Source of the DNA: JAVVXB01 sp036651815
GTDB lineage: Bacteria > Bacillota > Clostridia > Christensenellales > CAG-138
NCBI GenBank assembly: GCA_036651815.1
Contig: JAVVXB010000016.1
Span: forward strand, 4,211 to 68,210
Length of the DNA: 64,000 nt
Reading direction: 5' to 3'
Below, in pieces: positions 9,636 through 19,253 of the stretch. The notes under the pieces were generated by a model. The model was given only the letters and a program-made list of their open reading frames with translations, searched no databases and was not told the DNA's origin. Numbering within the stretch: position 1 is the stretch's first letter; each line of letters opens with the position of its first letter. The position numbers and the translations under genes were made by a program.

Positions 9636-12605
9636 ATGTCCGATCGTATGACCCCCATTCCATTTGACAGTCTGATGAACTGGATTCTCGAAGAGCACAG
9701 TCATGGCGCAGTGTTTGGCGTACGTCGCCCTTTCATTGCAGACGGAGAAAAAGTGCTCAACCTATTTGGAGAGCATTTAGAAACGCCCTTTGGCCCCGCA
9801 GCAGGCCCACATACCCAACTTGCACAGAATCTCATCGCCGCCTATTATGCCGGCAGCCGTTTCTTTGAGCTGAAAACCGTGCAAACGCTTGACGGCGAAG
9901 ATCTGCCGGTCAGTAAGCCCTGCATTTTAGCGGAGGATGAATGCTACAACGTGGAATGGTCCACGGAGTTGCGCGTACAGCAAGCTTTTGACGAATATGT
10001 TAAAGCTTGGTTTGCGCTCAAACTCATCAGCTGGGAATTTGATCTTGGCCGTCCGGATGGCTTTATGTTCAACATGAGCGTCGGCTATAATTTTGAAGGG
10101 ATCACATCTAAAAAGATTGACGATTTCATCGAAGGGCTCAAAGATGCATCCCGCACCCCCATCTGGGAAGTATGCAAGGCGTGGACAAAGGAAAACTTAT
10201 CCCGTTTCACAAAAGTAGATGCAAAATATATTGACAACATCACCCCCCACGTTTGCACCTCCATCACACTGAGCACGCTGCACGGCTGCCCTCCCCAAGA
10301 AATCGAGCGAATCGCTTCCTATTTAATTGCCAAGAAGAAACTCAATACCTTTGTCAAGTGCAATCCAACACTGCTTGGCTATGATTTTGCCCGCCGTACG
10401 ATGGATGAACTTGGCTTTGATTATCTGAGTTTTACGGATTTCCATTTTAACGATGATTTACAGTACCGGGATGCTATTCCGATGATGAAGCGTTTGCTTG
10501 CGCTGGCAGCTGATCACCGTGTAACCTTCGGTCTCAAGCTGACCAACACCTTCCCCGTAGCAATCAAACGAGGCGAATTGCCCGGCGAAGAGATGTATAT
10601 GAGCGGCCGTTCCCTCTATCCGCTGACCATGGAACTAGCGCACCGCATCTCTAAGAGCTTTGACGGGAAAATGCGCATCTCCTTCTCCGGCGGCGCGGAT
10701 TTCTATAATGTTGAAGCGCTCTTCTCGGCAGGCATCTGGCCGATTACCATGGCGACCACGCTGTTAAAACCCGGCGGTTATCAACGCATGCAGCAGATTG
10801 CCGAAGCCATCAGCAAGACACCATACCTGCCGTTTACCGGCGTCTCTGTGGGTAAAGTTGGATATCTTGCCGAACAGGCACGTTCGGATTCTCGCCACCG
10901 GAAATCCATCAAACCTACACCATCTCGCAAGCTTTCCGAAAAGGTTCCGCTAACCACCTGCTTTACCGCTCCCTGCGCCAACGGCTGCCCCATCCATCAG
11001 GACATTCCCGAATACGTCAAACTCGTCGGGGACGGCAACTACGGCGATGCACTCAAGCTGATTGTGGAAAAGAACCCGCTACCGTTCATTACCGGTAAGA
11101 TTTGTTCCCACCGCTGCATGGATAAGTGCACGCGCAATTTTTACGAAGAATCCGTCCATATCCGAGACGCTAAACTGCTTGCCGCCCGTCAAGGCTTCAG
11201 CGAACTTATGGCATCCTTGAAGCCTGCGCCAAAGTGCGGAAAAAAAGTTGCCGTCATCGGCGGTGGACCTGCCGGCATGGCCGCGTCATTCTTTCTCGGC
11301 CGTCAGGGCGCCGAAGTTACGCTCTTTGAACAGCATGAACAACTTGGCGGTATCGTTCGCTATGTTATCCCCGGCTTTCGAATTGCCAACTTTGGCATTG
11401 ATTGCGACGTAAAGATCATAGAGAGCATGGATGTCACAGTCAAAACCGGCGCTGCCGCCCCCTCCGTTAGCGAATTGAAGGCCGACGGATATGATGCAGT
11501 TCTCTTCGCTGTGGGGGCTTGGAAGCATGGGAACATCAAATTAGAACAGGGTGAAAGCATCAACGTGTTGGACTTTCTTGAAGCATGCCGCACAGAAAAA
11601 GAACAGGATCTTGGCACAGATGTGGTTATCATCGGCGGCGGCAACACCGCCATGGATGCAGCTCGCGCCGCCAAACGCGCCCACGGCGTAACGCACAGTC
11701 GATTGGTCTATCGCCGCACTGCGCGCTATATGCCCGCAGATGAGGAAGAATTGCAGCTTGCGCTCGAAGACGGCGTGGAATTTATGGAACTGCTCGCACC
11801 TGTCTCGCTGAAAAACGGCCAGCTGATTTGCAAGCAATGTATGCTTGGCCAACCAGATACCTCCGGACGCCGTTCTCCTGTGGAAACCAATGAAATCGTG
11901 CAAATTCCCTGCACCTGCCTAATCTCTGCAATCGGAGAAAAAGTGGACGATGCGATTTTCACTGCAAACGGTATCGCCCTGACCGAACGCGGTCGCGTAC
12001 AGGTCAATCCAGATACGCTAGAAACCAGTTTGCAGAATGTCTTTGTCATTGGTGACGCAAATCGTGGCCCTGCAACGGTCGTTGAAGCCATTGCGGACGC
12101 GCGCAAGGTTGCCGATCAGATCGTTGGTACGTACCGCTACGTCCTCCCTGCCAACGCCAAATCCAGCGAGAATACCTGCCTTGACAAGTTAGGCATTCTG
12201 CGTGGATATGATGATGCCGGCAAAGAAAGCGAACGCTGCCTGAGCTGCTCCACCATCTGCGAATGCTGCGTGCAGGTTTGTCCCAACCGTGCCAATGTTG
12301 CCATTCACGTTCCCGGCATGTGCATGCCGCAGATTCTGCACGTGGACAAGATGTGCAACGAGTGTGGCAACTGCCTCGTATTCTGTCCGTATGACAGCGC
12401 ACCTTATAAAGAAAAACTTACCTTATTCGCCACCGAAGCCGAATTTGATAGCAGCGAAAACAAGGGTTTTCTCCCGTTGGGAAGCAACCGTTTTAAAGTG
12501 CGTTTGGACACGGTGCAAACCGTAACCCTGGGACAAAACCAGCTGACTCATGACATGGAGAAGTTCCTGCAAACCGTCGTTACGGATTACGCCTATCTCA
12601 TCTGA
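9636..12605 (+). CDS. ygfK: YgfK-type Fe-S/FAD oxidoreductase (putative selenate reductase subunit)
   Basis: 989 residues. The N-terminal 430 or so match the YgfK-specific domain (related to dihydroorotate/dihydropyrimidine dehydrogenase barrels). A GltD-like module follows: an Fe-S region with CANGCPIHQDIPEY and GKICSHRCMDKCTR, an FAD fold with VAVIGGGPAGMAA (about 537-549), and an NAD(P) fold with VVIIGGGNTAMDAARAA (about 665-681). Near the C-terminus CLSCSTICECCVQVCPNRA and CNECGNCLVFCPY provide ligands for further clusters. AAGGAGG precedes the ATG. In E. coli ygfK sits with ssnA and molybdenum hydroxylase genes; no such hydroxylase is in this window. Likely an electron-transfer partner in purine or related catabolism; the selenate reductase name is historical. 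Confidence 0.88.
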   Translation: MSDRMTPIPFDSLMNWILEEHSHGAVFGVRRPFIADGEKVLNLFGEHLETPFGPAAGPHTQLAQNLIAAYYAGSRFFELKTVQTLDGEDLPVSKPCILAEDECYNVEWSTELRVQQAFDEYVKAWFALKLISWEFDLGRPDGFMFNMSVGYNFEGITSKKIDDFIEGLKDASRTPIWEVCKAWTKENLSRFTKVDAKYIDNITPHVCTSITLSTLHGCPPQEIERIASYLIAKKKLNTFVKCNPTLLGYDFARRTMDELGFDYLSFTDFHFNDDLQYRDAIPMMKRLLALAADHRVTFGLKLTNTFPVAIKRGELPGEEMYMSGRSLYPLTMELAHRISKSFDGKMRISFSGGADFYNVEALFSAGIWPITMATTLLKPGGYQRMQQIAEAISKTPYLPFTGVSVGKVGYLAEQARSDSRHRKSIKPTPSRKLSEKVPLTTCFTAPCANGCPIHQDIPEYVKLVGDGNYGDALKLIVEKNPLPFITGKICSHRCMDKCTRNFYEESVHIRDAKLLAARQGFSELMASLKPAPKCGKKVAVIGGGPAGMAASFFLGRQGAEVTLFEQHEQLGGIVRYVIPGFRIANFGIDCDVKIIESMDVTVKTGAAAPSVSELKADGYDAVLFAVGAWKHGNIKLEQGESINVLDFLEACRTEKEQDLGTDVVIIGGGNTAMDAARAAKRAHGVTHSRLVYRRTARYMPADEEELQLALEDGVEFMELLAPVSLKNGQLICKQCMLGQPDTSGRRSPVETNEIVQIPCTCLISAIGEKVDDAIFTANGIALTERGRVQVNPDTLETSLQNVFVIGDANRGPATVVEAIADARKVADQIVGTYRYVLPANAKSSENTCLDKLGILRGYDDAGKESERCLSCSTICECCVQVCPNRANVAIHVPGMCMPQILHVDKMCNECGNCLVFCPYDSAPYKEKLTLFATEAEFDSSENKGFLPLGSNRFKVRLDTVQTVTLGQNQLTHDMEKFLQTVVTDYAYLI

Positions 12606-12652
12606 TTTCTGTACAATGTCAATCTTTGCAGAACCATTATCCAAAGTAACAG

Positions 12653-12688
12653 CGGAGCCGATTAAGGAAACAAGATCGGCTCCGTTTT
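12653..12688 (+). terminator. Terminator of ssnA-ygfK
   Basis: CGGAGCCGA (12653-12661) pairs with TCGGCTCCG (12676-12684), followed by TTTT. It lies about 50 bases after the ygfK stop. Confidence 0.8.
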
Positions 12689-12733
12689 CATTGTTCCTCT
12701 TCAATAATTGGAACGGAGAAGGTTTGATAAAAG

Positions 12734-12762
12734 GGAGGCCGTACAGCAGTTGTACAGCCTCC
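12734..12762 (-). terminator. Terminator of the hypA transcript
   Basis: On the minus strand GGAGGC-TGTAC and GTACG-GCCTCC form an 11-bp stem with one mismatch and a 5-base loop, followed by CTTTTATC. It is placed 55 bases past the hypA stop and faces the ygfK terminator, as expected between convergent genes. Confidence 0.75.
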
Positions 12763-12816
12763 GATTTCAATTGTGACCAATCTATTCAAGCAATGATTGA
12801 TTGCTTATTCATTCTG

Positions 12817-13158
12817 CTAACAGGCTTGAATCTCCTTAATGAAAAACCCCTGCCCCGAAAGCAGATCCCATTGATTGCTGCCACAACCTGGGCAGATCTT
12901 TTTGTTATCCACTACATTAAATACTTTGCCGCAGCCTTTACACATGCCATTGGCAGGCAGAATTTCAATGTGCAGCTCTGTATGCTCCATCATGGTACCG
13001 TCAACCGCCGCCGGAAAGCACTTTTCAACATATTCAGGCACAATGGATGAGATCTGCCCGATCTGCAGCGTGATGGAAGCAACCTCCTTCAGCCGCTGTT
13101 TTTGCGCAATGTCCGTGACCTGCCGCACCACTTCGTAGACAACGCCAAGCTCATGCAT
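12817..13158 (-). CDS. hypA: HypA nickel metallochaperone-like protein
   Basis: 113 residues, the usual HypA length. The N-terminal Met-His-Glu (nickel ligand His2, Glu3) is intact and the zinc site is C73xxC76 and C89xxC92. HypA delivers nickel for [NiFe] hydrogenase assembly. It lies 28 bases downstream of the large flavoprotein gene on the same strand, with an AGCGGGGAAGGA region before the ATG. No hypB-F or hydrogenase gene is in the window, so this may be a stand-alone copy serving a distant enzyme, or a HypA-type zinc protein adapted to the neighbouring oxidoreductase. Confidence 0.88.
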   Translation of the reverse strand: MHELGVVYEVVRQVTDIAQKQRLKEVASITLQIGQISSIVPEYVEKCFPAAVDGTMMEHTELHIEILPANGMCKGCGKVFNVVDNKKICPGCGSNQWDLLSGQGFFIKEIQAC

Positions 13159-13186
13159 GTTTGTCCTTCCCCGCTAATATCAGCGT

Positions 13187-15907
13187 TTATGCCTTCTTCT
13201 TGCCGGAGAAGGATTCCTTGATTGAATGCACCGCCACCTTCACTTGACGTTTTAGAATATGAGGCAGCGAAGTCGGTGCAATTTTCTCATAGATCACACC
13301 TTCCGCATGAAATATCTTTTCCAAGTGAATGGCATCGAACTTACATTTCGTCGTGCACTGGCCGCAGCCAAGGCACATGGTCGTATCCACCACCGTTGCG
13401 CCGCAACCAAGGCAGCGCTCGGTTTCCTTCTTAAGCTGCTCCTCGGTGAACGTTGCCCGATCATCACGGAACGCATCTGCCATCTTTGTGTGCGCAACCT
13501 GCTGCCGGGGCGTTGTGTCGTAGCCCTCCAGCACAACATTCGACTTATCGATTTCCTTGTATACATGGCGGTCGCGGCCGATGGTAAGGCTTTGGCCTGG
13601 ATGCACAAAACGATGTAGCGAGATGGCCGCTTCCTTGCCGGCAGCAATGGCATCGATGGCAAACAGTGGACCGGTATATACATCTCCGCCCACAAAAATA
13701 TCCGGTTCAGCAGTCTGATAAGTTCTTGCATCTGCCTGCGCGGTGAGATTACGGTTGAGTTCCACCTTGGCATCATCGAGCAGATTGCCCCAGTCAATGG
13801 ACTGGCCGATGGCTGTCAGCACCGCGTTGCATGCCACCGAGACCGTGTTGTTCTCATCATATTTCGGGCTGAATTTTCCGTTCTCATCAAACACGGATAT
13901 ACATTTTTTAAATTCAACCCCCTGTACGCGTCCATGCTCAACCAGAATGCGATTCGGACCCCAGCCGTTGTTGATCACAATTCCTTCGGACAGCGTTTCT
14001 TCAACCTCATCCGCAGCGGCAGGCATGATCTCCCGGCTCTCTAGGCAGTACATCTCCACAGAGGATGCGCCCTTGCGGCTTGCGGTGCGAGCTACGTCCA
14101 CAGCTACGTTGCCACCGCCGATCACGATGGTTTTTCCTTCGAGGTCGGCATGTCTACCAAGGTTCACATTGCGCAGGAATTCGACACCTGAAACCACACC
14201 GACGGCATCCTCCCCCTCAATCCCCAACGGGCGGCCATTCTGTGCACCAATGGCCAAATAGAATCCCTGGTAGCCCTGCTCGCGCAGTTGTTTGAGCGTA
14301 ACGTCCTTGCCAACGTCCACACCTGTTTGGAACTTGACACCCAGATCCCGCAGAATCTCGATTTCCGCGGCAATCACGTTTTTCTCAAGCCGGAACGAGG
14401 GAATGCCGAACGTCAGCATACCGCCAAGCTGATCCTCTTTTTCAAAAACAGTGATGTCATAGCCGTCCAATGCCAAATAATACGCACAAGAAAGTCCCGC
14501 CGGGCCTGCGCCCACAATGGCAATCTTATTACCATACGCGTGGCGTTTCTTCGGCACATAGCGCACATCCGCGTTCATATCCTGTTCCGCAATAAATTTC
14601 TTGATTTCATCGATCGCTATGGGATTGTCCACATCGCCGCGCGTGCAGGCCTGTTCGCATTTGCGTGAACAGACGCGACCGCAAACTGCGGGAAAAGGAT
14701 TGTTCTTTTTGATCAGTTCCAATGCCTCTGTATACTTGCCGAGAGAGGCCAGCTTGATATACCCTTGGATGCCAATGTGCGCGGGGCATGCAGTCTTGCA
14801 GGGCGCCGTTCCAGTTTCCTCAACCACGTTCTCGCGATTGTAACGATAATCCGGATTCCATTTATCCGGTCCCCAGCGGTGATCATCCGCCGTGATGGGC
14901 GGTTTGATTTCAATCGGCGTTTTCGTGCAAAGTTTTTCTCCAAGCCGCAGCGCATTGACCGGGCAATTGGCCACGCACTCGCCGCAAGCAACGCAGTTAT
15001 CCTTGTCCACCTTGGCCACATAGTTACTGCGCAGCAACCCCGGGGTATGAAAATACTCCACAGTGCGTAGCGCAAAGCACGAACAACCGCAGCAATTGCA
15101 GATGGCATGAGTCTTGCCCGAGCCGTCGGCATTGGGGATCTCGTGCATCAGGCCATTTTCTTCTGCACGATGGAGAATATCATACGCCTCTTCCCTGGTA
15201 ATGCGGCGGCCTCGCCCTGTGCGGATGTAATAACGTGCAGCATCGCCAAGCTGAATGCACATATCCTGTTCAAGATGTCCGCAGCCTTCGCCCATTAAAC
15301 GGCGGGAACGGCGGCACGAGCAGTCCGATACAGAGATGTCATCATTATCTTCTATATAATGGCTCACCTCTTCAAAGCTTGCTGCATGAGTTTCGCCGTC
15401 AATGGCCGATTCAATCGGAATCACGCGCATAACGCCACGCCCAACCGGCAAATTGCCCGCAAGCGGCATAATCCGCTTGATTGTATATTCGGAGAATGCC
15501 TGCGCAATCACGGGATGCGCCTCCACGAGCTTCTTGTTGCCGACCAATATCTCCATAATGCCCGGAACGAAAATAGGAATCCAATAGAGCATGGGGTCTT
15601 GGCCGTCATCGCACATGCAGACGCCCGTAAACGCCAATTCATCGAGCAATTTGGTCGTTTCCTCAATGGATTTACCGCAGCGCTTGGCAACCTGCGCTGC
15701 CGTCAGCTTTTCGCGCAGCTTCATGGTCAGCGCCACATCTGCCATTTCGTCAGTTGTACAGCACTCCAACGCCATATATTCCGGGTCTCCGGGAACCACC
15801 TTTGCAAGATTCTGCGCTTGATTACACAGCTTAAGAATCTTCTCCCGCACCGGTCCACTCACGACCGGCTTTACATCACCGTTACGATACTTGTCCTCAG
15901 CCCACAT
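13187..15907 (-). CDS. Large Fe-S/FAD pyridine nucleotide oxidoreductase (GltD/NfnB-like)
   Basis: 906 residues from the ATG at 15907, chosen for GGAGG ten bases upstream. The N-terminal about 280 residues form a Cys-rich domain with a winged-helix look (SVSDCSCRRSRR, CNCCGCSCFA). Then come a ferredoxin motif CVACGECVANCPVNA, a GltD-type Fe-S region (CKTACPAHIGIQGY, GRVCSRKCEQACTR), an FAD fold with IAIVGAGPAGLSCAYY, an NAD(P) fold with IVIGGGNVAVDVARTA, and C-terminal CLGCGATV plus CLGCGQCTTKCKFDA. Such proteins move electrons between NAD(P)H and ferredoxin or a partner enzyme; bifurcation is conceivable. hypA follows in the same transcript and ygfK, with the same core module, converges from the other side. 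The physiological acceptor is unknown. Confidence 0.82.
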   Translation of the reverse strand: MWAEDKYRNGDVKPVVSGPVREKILKLCNQAQNLAKVVPGDPEYMALECCTTDEMADVALTMKLREKLTAAQVAKRCGKSIEETTKLLDELAFTGVCMCDDGQDPMLYWIPIFVPGIMEILVGNKKLVEAHPVIAQAFSEYTIKRIMPLAGNLPVGRGVMRVIPIESAIDGETHAASFEEVSHYIEDNDDISVSDCSCRRSRRLMGEGCGHLEQDMCIQLGDAARYYIRTGRGRRITREEAYDILHRAEENGLMHEIPNADGSGKTHAICNCCGCSCFALRTVEYFHTPGLLRSNYVAKVDKDNCVACGECVANCPVNALRLGEKLCTKTPIEIKPPITADDHRWGPDKWNPDYRYNRENVVEETGTAPCKTACPAHIGIQGYIKLASLGKYTEALELIKKNNPFPAVCGRVCSRKCEQACTRGDVDNPIAIDEIKKFIAEQDMNADVRYVPKKRHAYGNKIAIVGAGPAGLSCAYYLALDGYDITVFEKEDQLGGMLTFGIPSFRLEKNVIAAEIEILRDLGVKFQTGVDVGKDVTLKQLREQGYQGFYLAIGAQNGRPLGIEGEDAVGVVSGVEFLRNVNLGRHADLEGKTIVIGGGNVAVDVARTASRKGASSVEMYCLESREIMPAAADEVEETLSEGIVINNGWGPNRILVEHGRVQGVEFKKCISVFDENGKFSPKYDENNTVSVACNAVLTAIGQSIDWGNLLDDAKVELNRNLTAQADARTYQTAEPDIFVGGDVYTGPLFAIDAIAAGKEAAISLHRFVHPGQSLTIGRDRHVYKEIDKSNVVLEGYDTTPRQQVAHTKMADAFRDDRATFTEEQLKKETERCLGCGATVVDTTMCLGCGQCTTKCKFDAIHLEKIFHAEGVIYEKIAPTSLPHILKRQVKVAVHSIKESFSGKKKA

Positions 15908-16366
15908 CTTTTCTTTCCTCCGTTCCGTATGTGTCATTTTTGTGCATGAACAACCGAAAGAAACCATTCTCTTCGGTACTTAATGCGGTTGTGCTTTGAT
16001 GTTTTCAATCAGATGGCATTTTCGTTTTGATCGTTGATTTCTCTTGGATGAGCATATCATTTTGATGGTGATCCTGTCAACGCAACCGGTCTTGTCTTTT
16101 TTCCCTAAACTGTATATTTTTTTGCTGGAATGCAACCATTTTTTCTCTTTATGTATCTCACGTGCGAATGTGAAATTCCTTTTTTCGGTCATCCCTGAAT
16201 CTCTCCGCCGCACTTGCAAATTTCATCACGCGCATTGTTTGAAAAAGGCACCGTTACGCTTCCGTTCATCGAATGATCTACTCAGCAACAAGATCCTTCC
16301 GCTCATCGAATGGTACGTTAGTCGCACTATCTTTCCGCCACCAAACATACCACTCAACGCCGTCCG
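15908..16366. other. Intergenic stretch, nothing recognised
   Basis: About 460 bases between the thioesterase stop and the oxidoreductase start, both on the minus strand. It must carry the oxidoreductase promoter, but no convincing box pair was found. The short open frames inside have no supporting ribosome site. Confidence 0.45.
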
Positions 16367-17110
16367 TTATTCGCTTGACGCGCCCGTAAGCAGTTCAAAC
16401 GCAAAGCAAATCGCATTGCCAACTTCACCAATCACCACGCTGCGTTCATGATCCTGCGCTAGGCTAATGGATAGACTATCCCCGTATCTTGCTTCCTGCT
16501 GAAAGCTCACCGCGAAACCAGTCAGTGGCTTTTGCAGAATCGTCAGCGGCAGAAAATCGCAGGCAATATCCGCATAGACAGCATTATTTACATGCCCGTT
16601 TCCATCGAGATCGGAATAAACCACCCGGCGCGTGCCTGCAAATTTCAGTTCCCTCGGAATCAAGAATTTCTCCGGTTCCGGGCAATCGGGCATGGTGTCC
16701 AAATGTTCAAGAATCGCAAACTGCTGATTCTTTGGCCGCAGAATGCGGTGCGTGACCGGATCACACATCACCCAAGCAGACTTTGCTGTGACGATCTGAC
16801 CGCCGTTCCCATCCCGCACTGCGTAGTTGCGCAAGCACAGAGGTCCCTTCGTACCACGCTCATAGGTAGCGAAGATTACGGTCTCCTCTGCGCGTATGTT
16901 TCGATGAATCCGTACGTTGATCCTTGACACAAGGAACACCACGCCCATTGTCCGCAGCGCATCGTGAGCAAATCCGCGATCCGCATAATCATCGCCCGCC
17001 ATATTGGTCAACCAACGCAGCAAGGATGAGGGTTTAATCGTGCTGTTGCAGTCACAGTCACAAAATGGAATTTCCTGTGTACGGGTATAGGTTCCATCGC
17101 TCAATCGCAT
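16367..17110 (-). CDS. Acyl-ACP thioesterase (FatA/FatB family)
   Basis: 247 residues from ATG 17110, with GTGAAAGAAC upstream; an ATG at 17164 would add 18 residues. Double hot-dog fold: the first half starts at YTRTQEIPFCDCDCN, and the second has YSDLDGNGHVNNAVY, which carries the D..N.H.NN catalytic signature of bacterial acyl-ACP thioesterases. The enzyme releases free fatty acids from acyl carrier protein in the cytoplasm. It is transcribed alone, diverging from the DUF296 gene. No fatty-acid synthesis genes adjoin it. Confidence 0.87.
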   Translation of the reverse strand: MRLSDGTYTRTQEIPFCDCDCNSTIKPSSLLRWLTNMAGDDYADRGFAHDALRTMGVVFLVSRINVRIHRNIRAEETVIFATYERGTKGPLCLRNYAVRDGNGGQIVTAKSAWVMCDPVTHRILRPKNQQFAILEHLDTMPDCPEPEKFLIPRELKFAGTRRVVYSDLDGNGHVNNAVYADIACDFLPLTILQKPLTGFAVSFQQEARYGDSLSISLAQDHERSVVIGEVGNAICFAFELLTGASSE

Positions 17111-17318
17111 TGTTCTTTCACAACCATTCTGCCGGTTTTTAGCCGACTTTTTTCTGGAGCGCATTTCGAAAAAACGGATCTGCGCTTTCGCATGCTTTTG
17201 TCCGTTCAAACAGAGAATCCTCAAGTATACTGGTGGCTAATCAAGGATTCAAAGCGTAGAAATACTAAAAACGCTTTCCCACAATTTTTGTAATATAACT
17301 AATTATACCACGGATTTA

Positions 17319-17336
17319 TGCTATACTGCATCTATG
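17319..17336 (+). promoter_or_regulatory. Extended -10 promoter abutting a start codon (leaderless candidate)
   Basis: TGCTATACT (TG at 17319-17320, TATACT 17322-17327) is an extended -10 element. Only six bases separate TATACT from the ATG at 17334, so the predicted transcription start falls on or beside that ATG. No Shine-Dalgarno sequence and no good -35 box are present. Confidence 0.6.
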
Positions 17337-17735
17337 AAGACGATCTGCAAACGGCTCAAACGCGGAGACGATCTGCTCTCCACCATTCGACAAATCGCCA
17401 TCGATCACAACATTCAGGCAGGAGTGATCCTTTCTGGTGTCGGTTGTGTTTCTCGCGCACGGATACGTGATGCTTCCGGCGTTACCATCCGTGAAATCAA
17501 TGCGCACTGCGAAATCGTGTCGCTGATTGGCACGGTCAGCAAAGCACGCTGCCACCTCCATATTGCGCTGTCGCAGGAAGATCTTTCCACCATCGGTGGC
17601 CACCTTGCGCAAGGTTGCATCGTCAACACCACCTGTGAATTGGTCATCGGCATCATTGACAATTGCCGTTATGGCGTGGAACCGGATGAGCAAACCGGCT
17701 ATGACGAGATTGTGTTCTTGCCCAATGAGGATTAA
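17334..17735 (+). CDS. PPC/DUF296 domain protein
   Basis: 133 residues consisting of one PPC (plant and prokaryote conserved, DUF296) domain. Typical features are RGDDLLSTI near the N-terminus, AGVILSGVGCVSRARI (about 28-43), and HLHIALSQEDLSTIGGHL, where metal-ligand histidines occur in structural homologues, followed by GCIVNTTCELVIG. Bacterial members are trimers of uncertain function, often described as putative DNA-binding proteins. DNA polymerase IV begins 9 bases after the stop, so they share a transcript. The message appears leaderless, and no alternative start with a ribosome site was found. Confidence 0.85.
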   Translation: MKTICKRLKRGDDLLSTIRQIAIDHNIQAGVILSGVGCVSRARIRDASGVTIREINAHCEIVSLIGTVSKARCHLHIALSQEDLSTIGGHLAQGCIVNTTCELVIGIIDNCRYGVEPDEQTGYDEIVFLPNED

Positions 17736-17744
17736 TTGTTTTAG

Positions 17745-18956
17745 ATGAATACAAACCGTACAATTCTGCATTGTGATTGTAACGCCTATTTTGCTTCGGT
17801 AGAAAGCATCGCAAGACCGGAGCTGAAAGCGGTGCCCATGGCCGTCTGTGGCGACCCCAAGAGCCGTCATGGCGTGATCCTTGCCAAGAACGAACTTGCC
17901 AAAGGATATGGAATCGTCACTGCCGAGACCGTTTGGCAAGCGCTGAAAAAATGTCCCGTCCTCACGCTGGTTCCTCCACATCATGATCTATACGAAGTCT
18001 ACTGTCAAAAAATTAACGCAATATACAACCAATATACCGATCAGGTCGAGATGTTCAGCGTTGATGAGTCCTGGCTGGATGTGACCGGTAGCCTACATCT
18101 CTTTGGAACCGGCCGGGAGATTGCGGATGCGTTGCGCCGCCGCGTCCGTGAGGAACTCGGCATCACCATCTCCGTTGGTGTCTCGTTTAATAAGATCTTT
18201 GCAAAACTTGGCAGCGATTATCAAAAGCCGGATGCAACCACGGAGATTACGCCCGAAAACTACCGTAAGCTTCTATTTCCACTCCCTGCGCGTGACATGA
18301 TGTTTGTCGGCAAAATGGCCGCGGAAACGCTGCAAAACGTAGGCATTCAAACCATTGGGGATATCGTCACCGCCGGCAAGGAACGCATGCTTGCGCTGCT
18401 GGGACGCTCCGGCGAATCGATCTGGTTCTATGCCAGCGGGCTAGACTGCAGTCCCGTCAAACGTTATGATGCCACGGAAAAAGCCAAAAGTGTTGGTAGC
18501 GGCACGACCTTCGCCCGAGATCTTGTGGGTATGCAGGACATCCGCTCCGGTCTGCTGATGCTGTGTGATCAGGTTGGTACGCGCCTGCGCAGACAGGGAC
18601 AGTTTTGCACCACCGTACAGGTTCTGATCAAGGATCCCAGGCTTATTACCATCTCTCGCCAGCAGAAGCTGGCAAGCGCAACCAATGTCACAAAAGAATT
18701 GTTCGACACCACTGTTGAAATTGTCTCACGTGCCTGGCCGCAGTCCGCACCCATTCGCATGCTGACCGTAACCGCAACCGGATTGACCGACAACAGCACT
18801 GTACAGATGCGACTTTTGGACGACTCATCCGAGCAGCGGCAGAAGAATGCAAAACTGGACGTCGTGATGGACGATATGCGCAGCAAATACGGCAAGGACG
18901 CCCTCACCTATGCCAGCACAGTGAGGCGCATTGCGCGGGAACCGAAGAAGCGCTGA
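17745..18956 (+). CDS. dinB: DNA polymerase IV (Y family)
   Basis: 403 residues. Translesion polymerase: HCDCNAYFASVE (D11 is a catalytic metal ligand) and FSVDESWLDVT (the second catalytic Asp-Glu pair, about 106-107) are intact, and the palm, fingers and little-finger domains are of usual length. QMRLLDD near residue 350 sits where the beta-clamp-binding QLxLF motif lies in relatives, here in a weakened form. It copies damaged DNA in the cytoplasm. No LexA-like box was recognised; it is read from the promoter of the upstream DUF296 gene, with only a distant GAGG before its ATG. Confidence 0.93.
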   Translation: MNTNRTILHCDCNAYFASVESIARPELKAVPMAVCGDPKSRHGVILAKNELAKGYGIVTAETVWQALKKCPVLTLVPPHHDLYEVYCQKINAIYNQYTDQVEMFSVDESWLDVTGSLHLFGTGREIADALRRRVREELGITISVGVSFNKIFAKLGSDYQKPDATTEITPENYRKLLFPLPARDMMFVGKMAAETLQNVGIQTIGDIVTAGKERMLALLGRSGESIWFYASGLDCSPVKRYDATEKAKSVGSGTTFARDLVGMQDIRSGLLMLCDQVGTRLRRQGQFCTTVQVLIKDPRLITISRQQKLASATNVTKELFDTTVEIVSRAWPQSAPIRMLTVTATGLTDNSTVQMRLLDDSSEQRQKNAKLDVVMDDMRSKYGKDALTYASTVRRIAREPKKR

Positions 18957-19001
18957 TCTCAGACTGCAACATCACCATATGACCAATGAAAAGGAGCGAT
19001 C

Positions 19002-19253
19002 ATGCATGTGCCCACTACCGGAATTCTCACCCTTGATCTGCACGGCAAGAACATTTACCAAGCACGAATCTCCATTGATGCCATTCTGCGCCGCGCTAAC
19101 AAGGACGTCTATCGCATCCGCTTGATTCACGGATTCCATATGGGGACGTCATTGCGGGATATGATCCGTGCGGAATACGCTGGCCACGCGAAGGTGCTGC
19201 GGCTGGATGCGACCGCAGACAGCGTCACGGAGTTGGTGCTGCGAGAATTCTAG
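19002..19253 (+). CDS. Small Smr-domain protein
   Basis: 83 residues, essentially one Smr domain as found at the C-terminus of MutS2. LDLHG (11-15) and IHGFHMGTSLRDMI (42-55) are the two defining motifs; the second usually reads HGxGxG, so the phosphate-contacting loop is altered here (GFHMG). Smr domains bind and may nick branched DNA or collided ribosome mRNA. AAGGAG precedes the ATG. It lies 45 bases after dinB on the same strand and is possibly co-transcribed. Confidence 0.82.
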   Translation: MHVPTTGILTLDLHGKNIYQARISIDAILRRANKDVYRIRLIHGFHMGTSLRDMIRAEYAGHAKVLRLDATADSVTELVLREF

